From assembly GCA_046331625.1 (NCBI GenBank), contig JAXLQL010000017.1:122010-186009 (forward strand): a DNA stretch of 64,000 nt, in the 5' to 3' direction. This DNA comes from JAXLQL01 sp046331625. GTDB lineage: Bacteria; Acidobacteriota; Terriglobia; Bryobacterales; Bryobacteraceae. Both the position numbers and the translations under genes were made by a program. The notes under the pieces are model-generated. The model made no database searches. It worked only from the letters and a program-made list of their open reading frames with translations, and was not told the origin of the DNA. Shown here piece after piece: positions 1 through 8,781 of the stretch (positions are counted from its first letter, which is position 1; every line of letters starts with the position of its first letter).

Positions 1-279
1 TCCCTCTCTTCCACCTCCCTCATCCTCCGTGGCTCACTCCTCCACCGCCACATCCGCCATCGCTCCGGTTGCTCGGTTTGCGCCAACGGCGACGGTCACC
101 CGGTCTCGGTCCTCGCGGTCTCCTATCCCGGTGGCCGAACCAAGCACATCAGCCTCCGCCCATCGGAGGTCCCCGTCGTCCAACAATGGCTGCGCAATTA
201 CCGCGATCTCCAGGACGAACTCGAGCGCATCTGCGAACTCAATCAGCAACTACTGATTGTTGAAAGGAACGACGACTGA
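1..279 (+). CDS. DUF6788-like small protein of the insertion sequence (5' partial)
   Basis: Frame 1 is open from the first base to a TGA at 277-279. The readable 92 residues contain a short Cys-containing segment (CSVCANGDGH), then a beta-type stretch (VLAVSYPGGRTKHISL), then a helical tail (VVQQWLRNYRDLQDELERI). This matches the DUF6788 pattern: a small domain, often with a Cys pair, followed by a helix, found beside transposases. The stop overlaps the transposase start as TGATG, so the two are probably translationally coupled. The role in transposition is unknown. The N-terminus is missing. Confidence 0.6.
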   Translation, partial: SLSSTSLILRGSLLHRHIRHRSGCSVCANGDGHPVSVLAVSYPGGRTKHISLRPSEVPVVQQWLRNYRDLQDELERICELNQQLLIVERNDD

Positions 280-1727
280 TGCGGCCCTTGTGCTCCCAGC
301 TCACCTTCGCCGATGTCGAGATGCAGAGGATGCTTGCGCTCGATCCAGTCTTGCAGGCCGTCACCGATCTTCTCGATCAACACGCCGAGTTGGTTCAACT
401 GGTCCATTCCGACTTGCAGCGCGGTCTGAAGAATCCACAACTGGGACGCACGGGCATCAGTCCCTCGCAAGTGCTCCGGTCCCTGGTCCTGATGCGCATC
501 AAGAACTGGGACTATCGCGAATTGCGCGAGCGGATTCACGACGGCATCACCTTGCGCACGTTCACCGCCTTCGACTCCAACCCGGTACCCAAGCACGATG
601 CCTTCAACCGCGCCTTCAATCGCATCACGCCTGAAACAATGGAGGCCATCAATCTCGGTGTCATTCAGGCGGCCGTCGATTTGGGTTTGGAGGACGGCAA
701 GAATCTGCGTGTCGCCACCGTTGTGGAAACCAATGTTCACTACCCGACCGACGCAACTCTGCTGTGGGACTGTGTGCGCACTCTCCATCGATTGATGAAA
801 CAGATGAAAAAGCAAGCTGACGGGCTGCCGCGTTTTCCCGGCCGGACTCGCTGTGCGCGGCGCCGCATGCAGCAGATCCAACGGATGACCGCACAACAGC
901 GCGCCACTCAGCAGAAGCCGAAGTATCGAGAGTTGATCGAAGTAACCGAGGAGGTGGCCGGCAATGCAGGCAGCACTGTCAAAGCAGCGCGCAAGATGCT
1001 GGCTCGCAAGAAGGCTCCACTACCGGTTGAGGTGGCCGCTGCCCTCGGCGAGCTGTGCCAGCAGATCGAGCACTACGTCGAGTTGACCGGCCAAGTCATC
1101 GGCCAATCGCGGCGCCGGGTGCTGGAAGGCGAAGAGGTTCCCACCGAAGAAAAACTGTTTTCGATCTTCGAGCCGCACACGGATTTGATCAAGCGAGGCA
1201 AGGCGCAGAAGCCGGTGGAATTCGGACACAAGGTCTTTCTGGCCGAAAGCGGGAAGGGTCTGATTACCGGCTATCGAGTGCTGGAGGGCAATCCCGCCGA
1301 CTCCACGCAAGTACAAGCGTCGCTGGACCAGCATGAAAAGATATTCAAGTCGGCTCCTCAATGTTACGCCAGCGATCGTGGATTCCACAGCGCCGGCAAC
1401 ATCGTGGCTTGCCAAGAGGCGGGTGTAGTGGACATCTGCATTCCGCAACGCGGCGGCGGAAAGAGCGACGAGCAGGCGGCGTTGGAGAAGACCGCCACGT
1501 TCCGTCAGGGGCAGCGATTTCGCGCCGGCATTGAAGGGCGAATCTCAGTGCTGTTCCGCGGGCGCGGAATGAAGCGGTGTCTGTGGAAAGGGCAGGTGCG
1601 ATTCGAAGTGCTGGTGGGTGCTTGCGTGCTGGCCAACAACCTGCTTCGAATTGCGCAACTGCTGAGCGACGACAAGGCAAGCAAGAAGCCTTCTCGGAAG
1701 GCAGCGCCAAACAAGCGCGCCGCATAG
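279..1727 (+). CDS. ISNCY-family DDE transposase with an atypical first catalytic motif
   Basis: A 482-residue transposase. An N-terminal helical region (about 1-130) carries a recognition-type segment (LGRTGISPSQVLRSLVLMRI). The RNase-H-fold core follows, with TVVETNVHYPTD, then a long insert of basic helices, then SDRGFHSAGN (Asp366) and AGIEGRISVLFRG (Glu419). In relatives I know, the first catalytic Asp sits just before TVVETN, usually as D-S/T-TVVETN. Here the codons read RVATVVETN, so that Asp is absent, although the frame is open to the end. The C-terminus ends in a Lys/Arg-rich tail. The gene overlaps the upstream small protein by one base. Family call is firm; activity is doubtful because of the missing residue. 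Confidence 0.85.
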   Translation: MRPLCSQLTFADVEMQRMLALDPVLQAVTDLLDQHAELVQLVHSDLQRGLKNPQLGRTGISPSQVLRSLVLMRIKNWDYRELRERIHDGITLRTFTAFDSNPVPKHDAFNRAFNRITPETMEAINLGVIQAAVDLGLEDGKNLRVATVVETNVHYPTDATLLWDCVRTLHRLMKQMKKQADGLPRFPGRTRCARRRMQQIQRMTAQQRATQQKPKYRELIEVTEEVAGNAGSTVKAARKMLARKKAPLPVEVAAALGELCQQIEHYVELTGQVIGQSRRRVLEGEEVPTEEKLFSIFEPHTDLIKRGKAQKPVEFGHKVFLAESGKGLITGYRVLEGNPADSTQVQASLDQHEKIFKSAPQCYASDRGFHSAGNIVACQEAGVVDICIPQRGGGKSDEQAALEKTATFRQGQRFRAGIEGRISVLFRGRGMKRCLWKGQVRFEVLVGACVLANNLLRIAQLLSDDKASKKPSRKAAPNKRAA

Positions 1728-2142
1728 CGGCGATCGGTCCGACTCCTCCATTCATCATTGACTGAAGATTTCTTACCCTCAGGGATAACTGCGTCCACGC
1801 GGGCCGCGCGGCGTCCACTCCGTGCTCCCTTGCGCCTTTTGTTCGCCCCTGCGTCTTGTCAAAAAGGCCAAAAACCCTCGGAAAAATGCGGGGCACACCG
1901 CGCAGAGAATGTTTCGCGACAGAAACTAGCTAGCTAATTAATGTCGTAATCGTCGTAACGACACGCGGCCCGTTCAGGCTGAGCATGGAGCCCAAGCCGC
2001 AGGGGCCGATTCTCCGCTCCTTGCGCTTTGGTTGAAATGAATCAATGGCGAGGGTATCTCTCGTCACGCTTCGGCAGAAGCATCCGCCGCGAAAGCGATC
2101 GGCGCCGAGAAAACGGGCCAGCAGGGCGCCGAGACCAGAGTC
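1728..2142. other. Intergenic stretch after the transposase, no gene recognised
   Basis: No convincing coding frame was found. It should contain the right end of the insertion sequence. A short AT-richer patch near 1925-1960 holds CTAGCTAGCTAATTAAT and a 7-bp direct repeat GTCGTAA (twice), but I cannot tie these to an IS end. Confidence 0.4.
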
Positions 2143-2595
2143 TCAATCGATGTACAGGAACTCGTTCGAACTGAGGAGCGCCTGCGCGAAGGTCTTGAAC
2201 GAACTGGATTTCAGGTAGGTCAGCGCGACATCTCGCTCGGCCGGCGTGGGCCTCCGCGAGAGTGCCAGCAGATAGGCGCGGTCCACATCGCCGCCAGCGC
2301 GCGCGGCGAGCGCCTCCGCTGTCTGCCACACGAAATCATCGTTCAACATCGTCAGCGACTGCAGCGGCGCTGCCGAGGGAACGCGCCTTGCGCAATTGGT
2401 GTCGATGATCGGATAGTCAAACATGCCGAGAAAGCTCATCGGATAGGTGCGGCGCGAAGTCAGATACACGCTGCGCCGCCACTTCGCCGCCTCCGGCTCC
2501 TTGGACGAAACCACCTGAAGTCCATCGGGACGCATCTCGGTTTCGATCGGTGGGCCACCGGCGGCCGGTTCGAGCTTGCCGGCTCTTGAGGCGAC
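2143..2595 (-). pseudogene. C-terminal remnant of a DUF1553 (PSD1-type) gene
   Basis: About 150 codons are open on the minus strand to a normal stop at 2143. They read like the end of a DUF1553 domain: AGKLEPAAGGPPI, then WRRSVYLTSRRTYPMSFLGM, FDYPIIDTNCARRVPSAAPL, SLTMLNDDFV, ALSRRPTPAERD and a terminal NEFLYID. Intact members of this family exceed 700 residues with an N-terminal c-type heme region and DUF1549. Here everything upstream of about 2600 is missing or unreadable (2596-2889 gives only short frames). It is therefore a truncated relic. An intact-looking relative begins at 63257. Confidence 0.75.
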
Positions 2596-2889
2596 GGATT
2601 GTGGTCGTACATCGGCTGAGCCCGATCCGAAAGGTGGACCGAATCCTCGTGACGCGAAACGGCGAGTTCACGCAATCCGGCTTCTCTATGAGCAGTTGGC
2701 CAGTCGATGTTAGCTGAGTTGGCCAGGAACGACAGCGATGGCGGCGAGCCATCGCTATTGGCTTGTACTTGCGCGCCAAGGCGCGATGGGCAAACCCGAT
2801 TCGCGCTTAGGTGAGGGGGGAGCTAACGGGGGCTATCTGGGTGTCGGCAGGCGGGCTCGATCCCATACCCTAACGATCTGATGTAGGCG

Positions 2890-3066
2890 ATGCGGATCCT
2901 GTCGCGCCGCCAACTTCTGGAACGAACCTGCCTTGGATTCGGCAGCATCGTTCTCGCCGATCTGCTCCGTGGCGAGGGTTCCAATGATCTTCGGCTCCGG
3001 CCAACGCATTTCCCCGCCAAGGCCCAGGCCGTCAAGGCAGCCAGCCTTTCGCCTATCTGGGCATAG
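2890..3066 (+). pseudogene. N-terminal remnant of a DUF1501 gene
   Basis: Fifty-eight codons start with a twin-arginine type leader (LSRRQLLERTCLGFGSIVLA) and reach LRPTHFPAKAQAVK, then hit TAG at 3064. DUF1501 proteins begin in just this way, with a Tat-like leader and then a PPHFPAKAKAV-like segment before a long catalytic body. The body is missing. In intact loci DUF1501 follows DUF1553 on the same strand. Here the remnants lie on opposite strands about 300 bp apart, so a rearrangement as well as truncation must have happened. Confidence 0.65.
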
Positions 3067-3232
3067 CTTCGATTGTCGAACGCGCTGGTGGACTCAAAAA
3101 CCAGCGTGGGCATGGTGCGATCACGTCAACGTGACCTCCAAGAAACTCACCCGCGCGATTGCCAAAGGGCTCTAGCATTCGAACGGCCGCCGATGAGAAA
3201 GGGAACAAACGAGGGCAGCCACACCCTCTACC

Positions 3233-5203
3233 TTACGGAACGCCCGATGAGACTGAGGCTGAGCTACCCACGCCGTCGTCTGCGAGCACTACATTGACCG
3301 TGCCGATCTTGTCGACGCCACCCGACACAGTGAAGGTCTGATTGTATTGGAACTGGCCGCCAAGCGCAGCGGCTTGCGAAGTGGAGAACCACTGCGCACC
3401 TGGAGTGTTCAAGTCGATCGGCGCTGGCTGCGAATCGATGACGATCTTCCTTCCAGAACGCGGAAAAAACTGAAACGTCGCACGGCTGATACGGCGCCGG
3501 CTCGCCACACCCCGGACGCTGACCTGCATTGTGGTGTCGTTGATCCGCCGGACCGTTGCCTGTAGGTTGGACGGTGGACTGGCGGCGAAGCTGTATCCCG
3601 CAATCGCCTGCGTTACGGGCGGCGTCAGCGCGCGTGTTCCGATCTGCGTGATCGCGACCGAGAAAGTCACTGTCGCAGCGACCGTACCGAGTTGGATGCG
3701 GACTGCATCGGACTGTTGCTGTGCCGCGGCGAAGCGTAGAACATTCCCGCTCAGGATTCGAAAATCGTATGTGCTGCCACCAGTGGGCGGGTTGAAGATC
3801 GTCCCTCCCACCAGCATCGTAACCGTCCCGGTCAGATTGGCCGCCGGAGCTTCTGTCAAGCGAAAGACCAGGTCGCCTTGCTCTCCGGATCCGATCGAAG
3901 GACGCACGGCCTCGGCAAAAACCGGCCGGGCGGCAACGACGAACGCCTGTGAGACCAACTCGCGATTGGCGTCGTTGAAGACCTGCACTCGCCAGGTTCC
4001 CCGGGGCGTGTTTGCCGTCAGCGGCAGCGTGTGCGTGAAGCAGACAGTACCGGCGGCTCTCGCGGTTTGCTTAGCGGTTTCCGTCACTTGATTGGACGGA
4101 TTGGTCCATCGCGCGACGGTACCGTCGTTGATCGCGACGTTGAGCCCGCGTACCCACAGAAACAAGTTGGTATCCGTCGTCAGAAACGGTGCGGCTCCAG
4201 CGGCGGGAGGAGTGGCGCACAACGCGGACGGGTTGATTGTCGTCAGCACCGCGCCATTCGTCTGGTCCACGGCTTCGCGGACCCCTTCCGTAGCCGCCGT
4301 TATGCCGGCTCCGGCAGGTACGGGGCTCGCTACCTGCACGAACCGCGCGGGCTCGGAATCGCCGTCCCACAACCACATCGGTTCCGCGCTCGCCACGAAA
4401 GCGGAATTCGTCCCGATAGCTGGAATCAACCCATTCAGGGCAACCGGAGAGTCCATCCACTCGGCTGATCCCCCCGCGACAGAAGCGCTGCCGACTCCGC
4501 GCGGCGATGCCCAGATCGCCCGAACGCCATCGGCAGAGGAGCTGACGGCAATCGGCTCCCGGACTCCATCCGTTTCCGCCGCCAGCACGATCGTGGCCCC
4601 GGACTCCTCGAGCAGCAAAATGCGATCGTTCGTAGCATCGGCCAGAAGCGCGCGGCTCGTACCCGGGAGGAACGCGATCGAAGCCAGCCTTCCCACCGCA
4701 CTGGCGGCGAGTTGGGTAGTGCCGCTCGCCCTGCCGCGATAGAGATCCCCATCGCCCTGCCAAAGGATTTCAGTGCCCGAATCGTCCACTGCGAGCGTGC
4801 GTGGAATCTCGCTCGCTTCGATCATGCGGGTTATGCGTCCGCCAGCGGCAACCCAGAACCCGCCACTTGTGCAGCAAAAGACGGCTGCAGTACCGCGAGG
4901 GCTGATGGCGATCCGCGAGTTTCCACCTTCGGAGCTGAGCGCCGACGCGCGGCCATCAGGCCCAATCAGCCAAGCCCGGCCCGATTCATCGAGAGCGGCA
5001 GCGCCGTCCGAACGCGACGACACAAGAAGCCGGAAGCTCAGCGTCGATACATCGCCGAGCAGGGCCGAGCCAGGCATCCCGTGGACAGGCCGGACCGCCC
5101 CGGATGCGTCAAGTACGCGAGCCAGCAGCGGCGCGCCGATCTCACCGGAAGCGGCCCGCGGCGCCGATATCGCCGCGAGTACGAGAACCAGCAACCGCCT
5201 CAT
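3233..5203 (-). CDS. Secreted beta-propeller-like protein with C-terminal Ig-like domains
   Basis: A 656-residue protein starting at MRRLLVLVLAAISA, a clear signal peptide. The ATG overlaps the TGA of the upstream gene (ATGA), which supports this start over a longer upstream frame. Residues about 25-320 are a run of short beta repeats (ALDESGRAWLIGPDGRASAL, LAVDDSGTEILWQGDGDLYR) of propeller type. The second half is beta-rich and Ig-like. The last 130 residues resemble a C-terminal domain I associate with secreted proteins of Solibacter relatives. It is the last gene of the minus-strand train, so it probably acts outside the cytoplasm as a sensor or surface part of the system. No catalytic motif was seen. 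Confidence 0.6.
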   Translation of the reverse strand: MRRLLVLVLAAISAPRAASGEIGAPLLARVLDASGAVRPVHGMPGSALLGDVSTLSFRLLVSSRSDGAAALDESGRAWLIGPDGRASALSSEGGNSRIAISPRGTAAVFCCTSGGFWVAAGGRITRMIEASEIPRTLAVDDSGTEILWQGDGDLYRGRASGTTQLAASAVGRLASIAFLPGTSRALLADATNDRILLLEESGATIVLAAETDGVREPIAVSSSADGVRAIWASPRGVGSASVAGGSAEWMDSPVALNGLIPAIGTNSAFVASAEPMWLWDGDSEPARFVQVASPVPAGAGITAATEGVREAVDQTNGAVLTTINPSALCATPPAAGAAPFLTTDTNLFLWVRGLNVAINDGTVARWTNPSNQVTETAKQTARAAGTVCFTHTLPLTANTPRGTWRVQVFNDANRELVSQAFVVAARPVFAEAVRPSIGSGEQGDLVFRLTEAPAANLTGTVTMLVGGTIFNPPTGGSTYDFRILSGNVLRFAAAQQQSDAVRIQLGTVAATVTFSVAITQIGTRALTPPVTQAIAGYSFAASPPSNLQATVRRINDTTMQVSVRGVASRRRISRATFQFFPRSGRKIVIDSQPAPIDLNTPGAQWFSTSQAAALGGQFQYNQTFTVSGGVDKIGTVNVVLADDGVGSSASVSSGVP

Positions 5204-5991
5204 TGCGGAGCTCCGAATCCGGTCGCGCCCGATGCGATGCCGACCTTGATCGTGCGGTTGCGTTGATAGTATTCGTAGCCCTGCCATCCGCCGACTCCAA
5301 CCCCAGCCCAAATCAGCGCCTTGCACCATCCCGGGCAGTCAGGCGTCAGATCGTCGATGCGTTTTCGGCATGTCTGCCGCAGGTTGATCGCTTCCTTGTT
5401 GTCTTTGTTCTTGTCGATCGCCTCGGTGAACTTGTCGCGGGCCGCCTTGTAGGCGCTGACCTTTCCCTTCTTTGCCGACGCGGCTTCGGCATCGCCTTTG
5501 AACTCCTTGGCGGTTTCTAGCAACTGCTCGCTCTCAATGGTTGCCGTTTCGATGTCCTTGCGAAGCGTCTGTAGCTTGACCCAGCAGGCAGGAGCTGTCG
5601 AGGCGAACTTCCCGAGCGCATCGGCTGCCTTGCCTTCGTAGTGCTCTCCGTGATGTTTGCTAGCCAATTCGAGCGCGCGCTTCCAGTCGTTGTCCCGAAG
5701 TTGGATGGTCTTGTCGAGCAGCGCCTTGACGTTGGCTCTGGCGGTCATCACTTGTGGCGACGACGAGTCGCTCGCAGCGTCAAAAGCGGACTGCAAAACC
5801 GAGATCGCCGACTCGACCGGATCGGTTGGCGGCGGGTCCACCCGGCACGCGAGCAACTCCTTCGCCTGGACCTCAGCCCTCGTCAACGGATCGCACCCGT
5901 CGCAGCCCGCCACCTGCGCCTCCTGCCCCGCAGCCGCCCGGCACAGCGCGACCGCCAAGGCCGCCGCCAATAAACCACTCTGATATGACAT
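5200..5991 (-). CDS. Secreted helical repeat protein, function unknown
   Basis: A 263-residue protein from MSYQSGLLAAALAVALCRAA, a signal peptide, with a purine-rich ribosome site (GGAAGGGGG) about 10 bases upstream. A longer upstream frame exists but lacks a leader. The mature part has a Cys cluster (GCDGC), long helices of TPR-like character (YKAARDKFTEAIDKNKDNKE), a CPGWC segment and a hydrophobic GVGVGGW patch near the C-terminus. The helical pattern resembles other secreted proteins of this cluster, but I could not align them well. The stop overlaps the propeller gene as ATGA. Function not recognised. Confidence 0.55.
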   Translation of the reverse strand: MSYQSGLLAAALAVALCRAAAGQEAQVAGCDGCDPLTRAEVQAKELLACRVDPPPTDPVESAISVLQSAFDAASDSSSPQVMTARANVKALLDKTIQLRDNDWKRALELASKHHGEHYEGKAADALGKFASTAPACWVKLQTLRKDIETATIESEQLLETAKEFKGDAEAASAKKGKVSAYKAARDKFTEAIDKNKDNKEAINLRQTCRKRIDDLTPDCPGWCKALIWAGVGVGGWQGYEYYQRNRTIKVGIASGATGFGAPQ

Positions 5992-6117
5992 CACAGCACG
6001 CCCCCTTCCGATAGGTGTAACGGCGCGCGGTGGGTTTTCCGGCGGGATAGCGGGAAGAAACTTCCTCGTGGCCGCGGGCCGTTCCAGCGAAGGGGAATGG
6101 CGCGGGAGCCGCAAATG

Positions 6118-8202
6118 TTACGGCAGCACGTAACGGAAGCCGGCCAACGGGCGCCGGTCAGGGGACGCTGGAATCCGATTGAAAGAGAGGCCGCACGAGC
6201 GCCCATCATCCTCGTACGATCCACCCCGCAGAAACCGCCGCCCCTGCGGATCTTCCGCAGTCCACTCCCACACGTTCCCAGCCATCTCGCAGCATCCGAA
6301 CTCCGACTTGCCGGAGTACAAGTCGTCCACCCGGGTTGTGCGGCCCAGCTCCATTTGGCGGAAGTTCGCCCGGTGATCCTCGAAGCCGTTGCCCCATGGA
6401 TAAAGCCGGCTGTCCGAGCCCCGCGCAGCCACCTCCCACTCGTCGTTGGCTGGCAGACGGACTCGCCTCCACCGGCAGTAAGCCTCGGCGGCTTCGTAAG
6501 AGACTCCGGCCACCGGATGATACTTGTACTTCTCGAGAAACGGCCTGGCGTTGGACCCGGCGCCCAGCCGGAAATACTCGGTTCGCCACAGGTGCGGCCA
6601 ATACTGCCGCTGGTACTTGGCGAATTCGAAAAACTCTTCGTTGGTGACCGGGTACTTTCGAATCCGGAAAGCAGGGATCGAAACCTCCCGGGGGCCGAAC
6701 TCCGATGCCAGGCTGGCTGCTTTGTCCTGGCTCAGGCCGATTCGTTCGGATTCGCGTAACCAGCCTCTTCGGGGCACGCCGAGCACCACCCTGGAAATCG
6801 TGGGGATCTCGGGGCATTCCTCCAGCCCGTCGACAGGCGGATTGGATTCACCCGACGCATCCACGTAGCGAAAGCCGAGGTCGCCGGCGGTGTGGCCCGC
6901 CACATGCTCGATGCGCGAGTTCGGATCCGCCATCTTGCGCGCCAATCTTCTTCCGTCATTGCCGGCGTCGATCCACTCCCAGCAGTCGCCTTCCGGTGGC
7001 CCGATCAACCCGCATTGCACCGCCCGGGTCCACTCAACTTGCGTCGGCAGCCGGTAGCCGAACCACTCGCAGAAGGCCTCGATATCTTGGAAGCTGACTC
7101 CAGTCGCGAACGGTCCGCTACGTTTGGTCTTCCGGTCCGCGGCCGAGGGTGGCCACTGAGTTTCGCGGAGGAACAACTCGTACTCTTCGCGCAGCGCCGG
7201 CAGGCGGGCGATCCGGAACGGGCCGGTGGTCGTGACCTCGCCTCCGTCTCTCGAGAGCGGGCCTTGAGGAACGGCGATCCACCCTTGCTCGCGCGCCGGT
7301 GGCTTGGCTGGAGCGCTTGCCGAAGGCGGAAGACTCATGGCCACCCCTCGAGACGTCGGCCGGACAAGAACCCGCTCATTCAACGCCATTTCGAAGTGGC
7401 GCAGGTCGCGGGGAAAGCTTTGCGGGCGCTGCGGCTCCTTCGCCGCCAGCGCCAGCAGACGGTTCCACATCCGAATACCCACGCCGTCGAACACTTCTTG
7501 CCAGTTCCGCGGCTCGTGGGAACAGTCCGCGAGTTCATCGAGGAGCGCTCCGGTGAACAAGCCCCGCTTGTTCTCGTCGTCTTCCACGCTTGTCTGGCCG
7601 GGCGAGCAGGACAGCAGCAAAAGCACCGCCGCCGATGGCTGCTTGGCGCGAACGCGGGCGAGCAACCGGTTCTCCATGTCCTGGGCCAATTCCCCCGCGC
7701 GTGCGCTAGCGAGGGTGCTGGCGCTCTGGCGGCACGAGTCGACGATTACGACATAGTTCTGGGCCGGAACCTCGATCATCCAGTCGACGACCTTGCGCAG
7801 GCGGAGGCAATCATTGTCCGAGCCGAGACCCTCGGAATCATGGCAGTGAAGGCATAGGTCGGGTACCAGTTTGTCCTGGCCGTCCTCCTGCGCGATGACG
7901 TTTTGAACGTGGCCGTGTCCGGAAAAATAGAAAACGACGCTTGTCGCCTTCTCGATGGCTCTCGCGTTGGTGGCGAAACACCCCTGGATGGAGTTCGCGG
8001 TCGCGCGGCTGCCGGCCAAGGGCCCCTCGATCGAATCACTGAATGATTTGCGGAAGCGCTCCGTCAGGGCTTTCGCATCGGTCTCAGGGTAATTCAGCGG
8101 GTGGAGGCGGCTGTACGGGGTCGACTTGGTTCGCCGGGAGCTGTCATAGCGAGAAATCCCCACGGACACCAATACCACGTTCCTCGAAGATCGGTCTTCC
8201 AT
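6118..8202 (-). CDS. Caspase-like protease with two FGE-sulfatase (SUMF1-like) domains
   Basis: A 694-residue protein without a signal peptide. Residues 7-280 form a caspase (peptidase C14) domain: a strand LVSVGISRYD, the His motif FYFSGHGH with His96, and the Cys motif VVIVDSC with Cys157. Residues about 308-448 look like a reduced FGE/SUMF1 domain (YRLPTQVEWTRAV, LGFRYVDA). Residues about 505-694 are a fuller one, with VTNEEFFEF, AYCRWRRVRLPANDEWEVA, CEMAGNVWEW and FLRGGSY. Bacterial caspases with FGE partners occur in counter-invader and cell-death systems, where FGE-like domains may bind ligands. The ATG directly follows the TAA of the zinc-finger gene. The protease activity is supported by the dyad; its target is unknown. 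Confidence 0.85.
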   Translation of the reverse strand: MEDRSSRNVVLVSVGISRYDSSRRTKSTPYSRLHPLNYPETDAKALTERFRKSFSDSIEGPLAGSRATANSIQGCFATNARAIEKATSVVFYFSGHGHVQNVIAQEDGQDKLVPDLCLHCHDSEGLGSDNDCLRLRKVVDWMIEVPAQNYVVIVDSCRQSASTLASARAGELAQDMENRLLARVRAKQPSAAVLLLLSCSPGQTSVEDDENKRGLFTGALLDELADCSHEPRNWQEVFDGVGIRMWNRLLALAAKEPQRPQSFPRDLRHFEMALNERVLVRPTSRGVAMSLPPSASAPAKPPAREQGWIAVPQGPLSRDGGEVTTTGPFRIARLPALREEYELFLRETQWPPSAADRKTKRSGPFATGVSFQDIEAFCEWFGYRLPTQVEWTRAVQCGLIGPPEGDCWEWIDAGNDGRRLARKMADPNSRIEHVAGHTAGDLGFRYVDASGESNPPVDGLEECPEIPTISRVVLGVPRRGWLRESERIGLSQDKAASLASEFGPREVSIPAFRIRKYPVTNEEFFEFAKYQRQYWPHLWRTEYFRLGAGSNARPFLEKYKYHPVAGVSYEAAEAYCRWRRVRLPANDEWEVAARGSDSRLYPWGNGFEDHRANFRQMELGRTTRVDDLYSGKSEFGCCEMAGNVWEWTAEDPQGRRFLRGGSYEDDGRSCGLSFNRIPASPDRRPLAGFRYVLP

Positions 8203-8781
8203 TTAACTCCGGAGCTCCAGGGCGATTATATACCGGCCTGGGGCAAGCGTGAACGTGGCGCAGGGCCGCCCAGCCTCGATCGGCCTGATCTCGGGAGGCT
8301 CGGGAGGATCCTTGGAGATGGCCGAGATCATCAGCATTCCAGAGGCGCCGCCATGCACTTCCACTGGCTCGTCCGGGCCATCCGAGATTTCCAGATTCGC
8401 GAGCGGTCTCGCCGGAGTCAGTTCGATTCGCGTTGCGGGCGCGGGTCCCATCACTCCGCCGACGTAAACGGGTTCCCACGCGTCCGGGGGAAGGAGCAGG
8501 TCCCGCAGCCCCTGCGCCCAGTGCGCGAGCCTCGCGGCAAGCGCGGGATTGGCGCGCTGGGCTGCTTCGAGCGCCGCGCACGCGCGGACCCTCGAGTCAA
8601 TCTCCTCGAGCCGCTTCAGTGAGAATCGATTGTCGAAGAAGTCGAGCCTTTCCCGGATCCGGTTGGTTTCACTGGAACAGTCCGCGCAACTGCGTAAGTG
8701 TTCGGTTATCGCGTCTTTCGTGGCGACGTCCACATCCGCGTCGAGATAGGCAATCAAGTCGTCGATATCGTAGTGTTTCAT
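8203..8781 (-). CDS. zf-HC2-type anti-sigma-like protein without a membrane segment
   Basis: A 192-residue protein. It opens with the anti-sigma zinc-binding layout EHLRSCADC (His28, Cys33, Cys36) after a short helix. A helical linker and a C-terminal beta-rich domain follow, ending in FTLAPGRYIIALEL. There is no transmembrane segment, unlike most membrane anti-sigma factors, so it may act in the cytoplasm. The start overlaps the stop of the sigma-like gene by ATGA, and its stop touches the caspase gene start, so the three are translated together. It is comparable to the protein at 35620-36294 in layout and position. Anti-sigma function is inferred from motif and neighbour. Confidence 0.65.
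   Translation of the reverse strand: MKHYDIDDLIAYLDADVDVATKDAITEHLRSCADCSSETNRIRERLDFFDNRFSLKRLEEIDSRVRACAALEAAQRANPALAARLAHWAQGLRDLLLPPDAWEPVYVGGVMGPAPATRIELTPARPLANLEISDGPDEPVEVHGGASGMLMISAISKDPPEPPEIRPIEAGRPCATFTLAPGRYIIALELRS

Larger units (their letters stand above)
1..1727 (+). mobile_element. Insertion sequence of ISNCY type, left end outside the window
   Basis: Two genes overlap as TGATG: a small DUF6788-like protein and a 482-codon transposase. That two-gene order is typical of a subset of ISNCY-type elements. The left terminal repeat lies beyond base 1, so terminal inverted repeats and target duplication cannot be checked. The right end must lie somewhere after 1727, but I could not place it. 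Gene debris follows directly (2143-3066), which fits insertion into or next to a decaying region. Confidence 0.75.

Noticed and set aside
243..896. 217-codon minus-strand frame
   Set aside because: Antisense of the transposase; GC-rich sequence gives long shadow frames.
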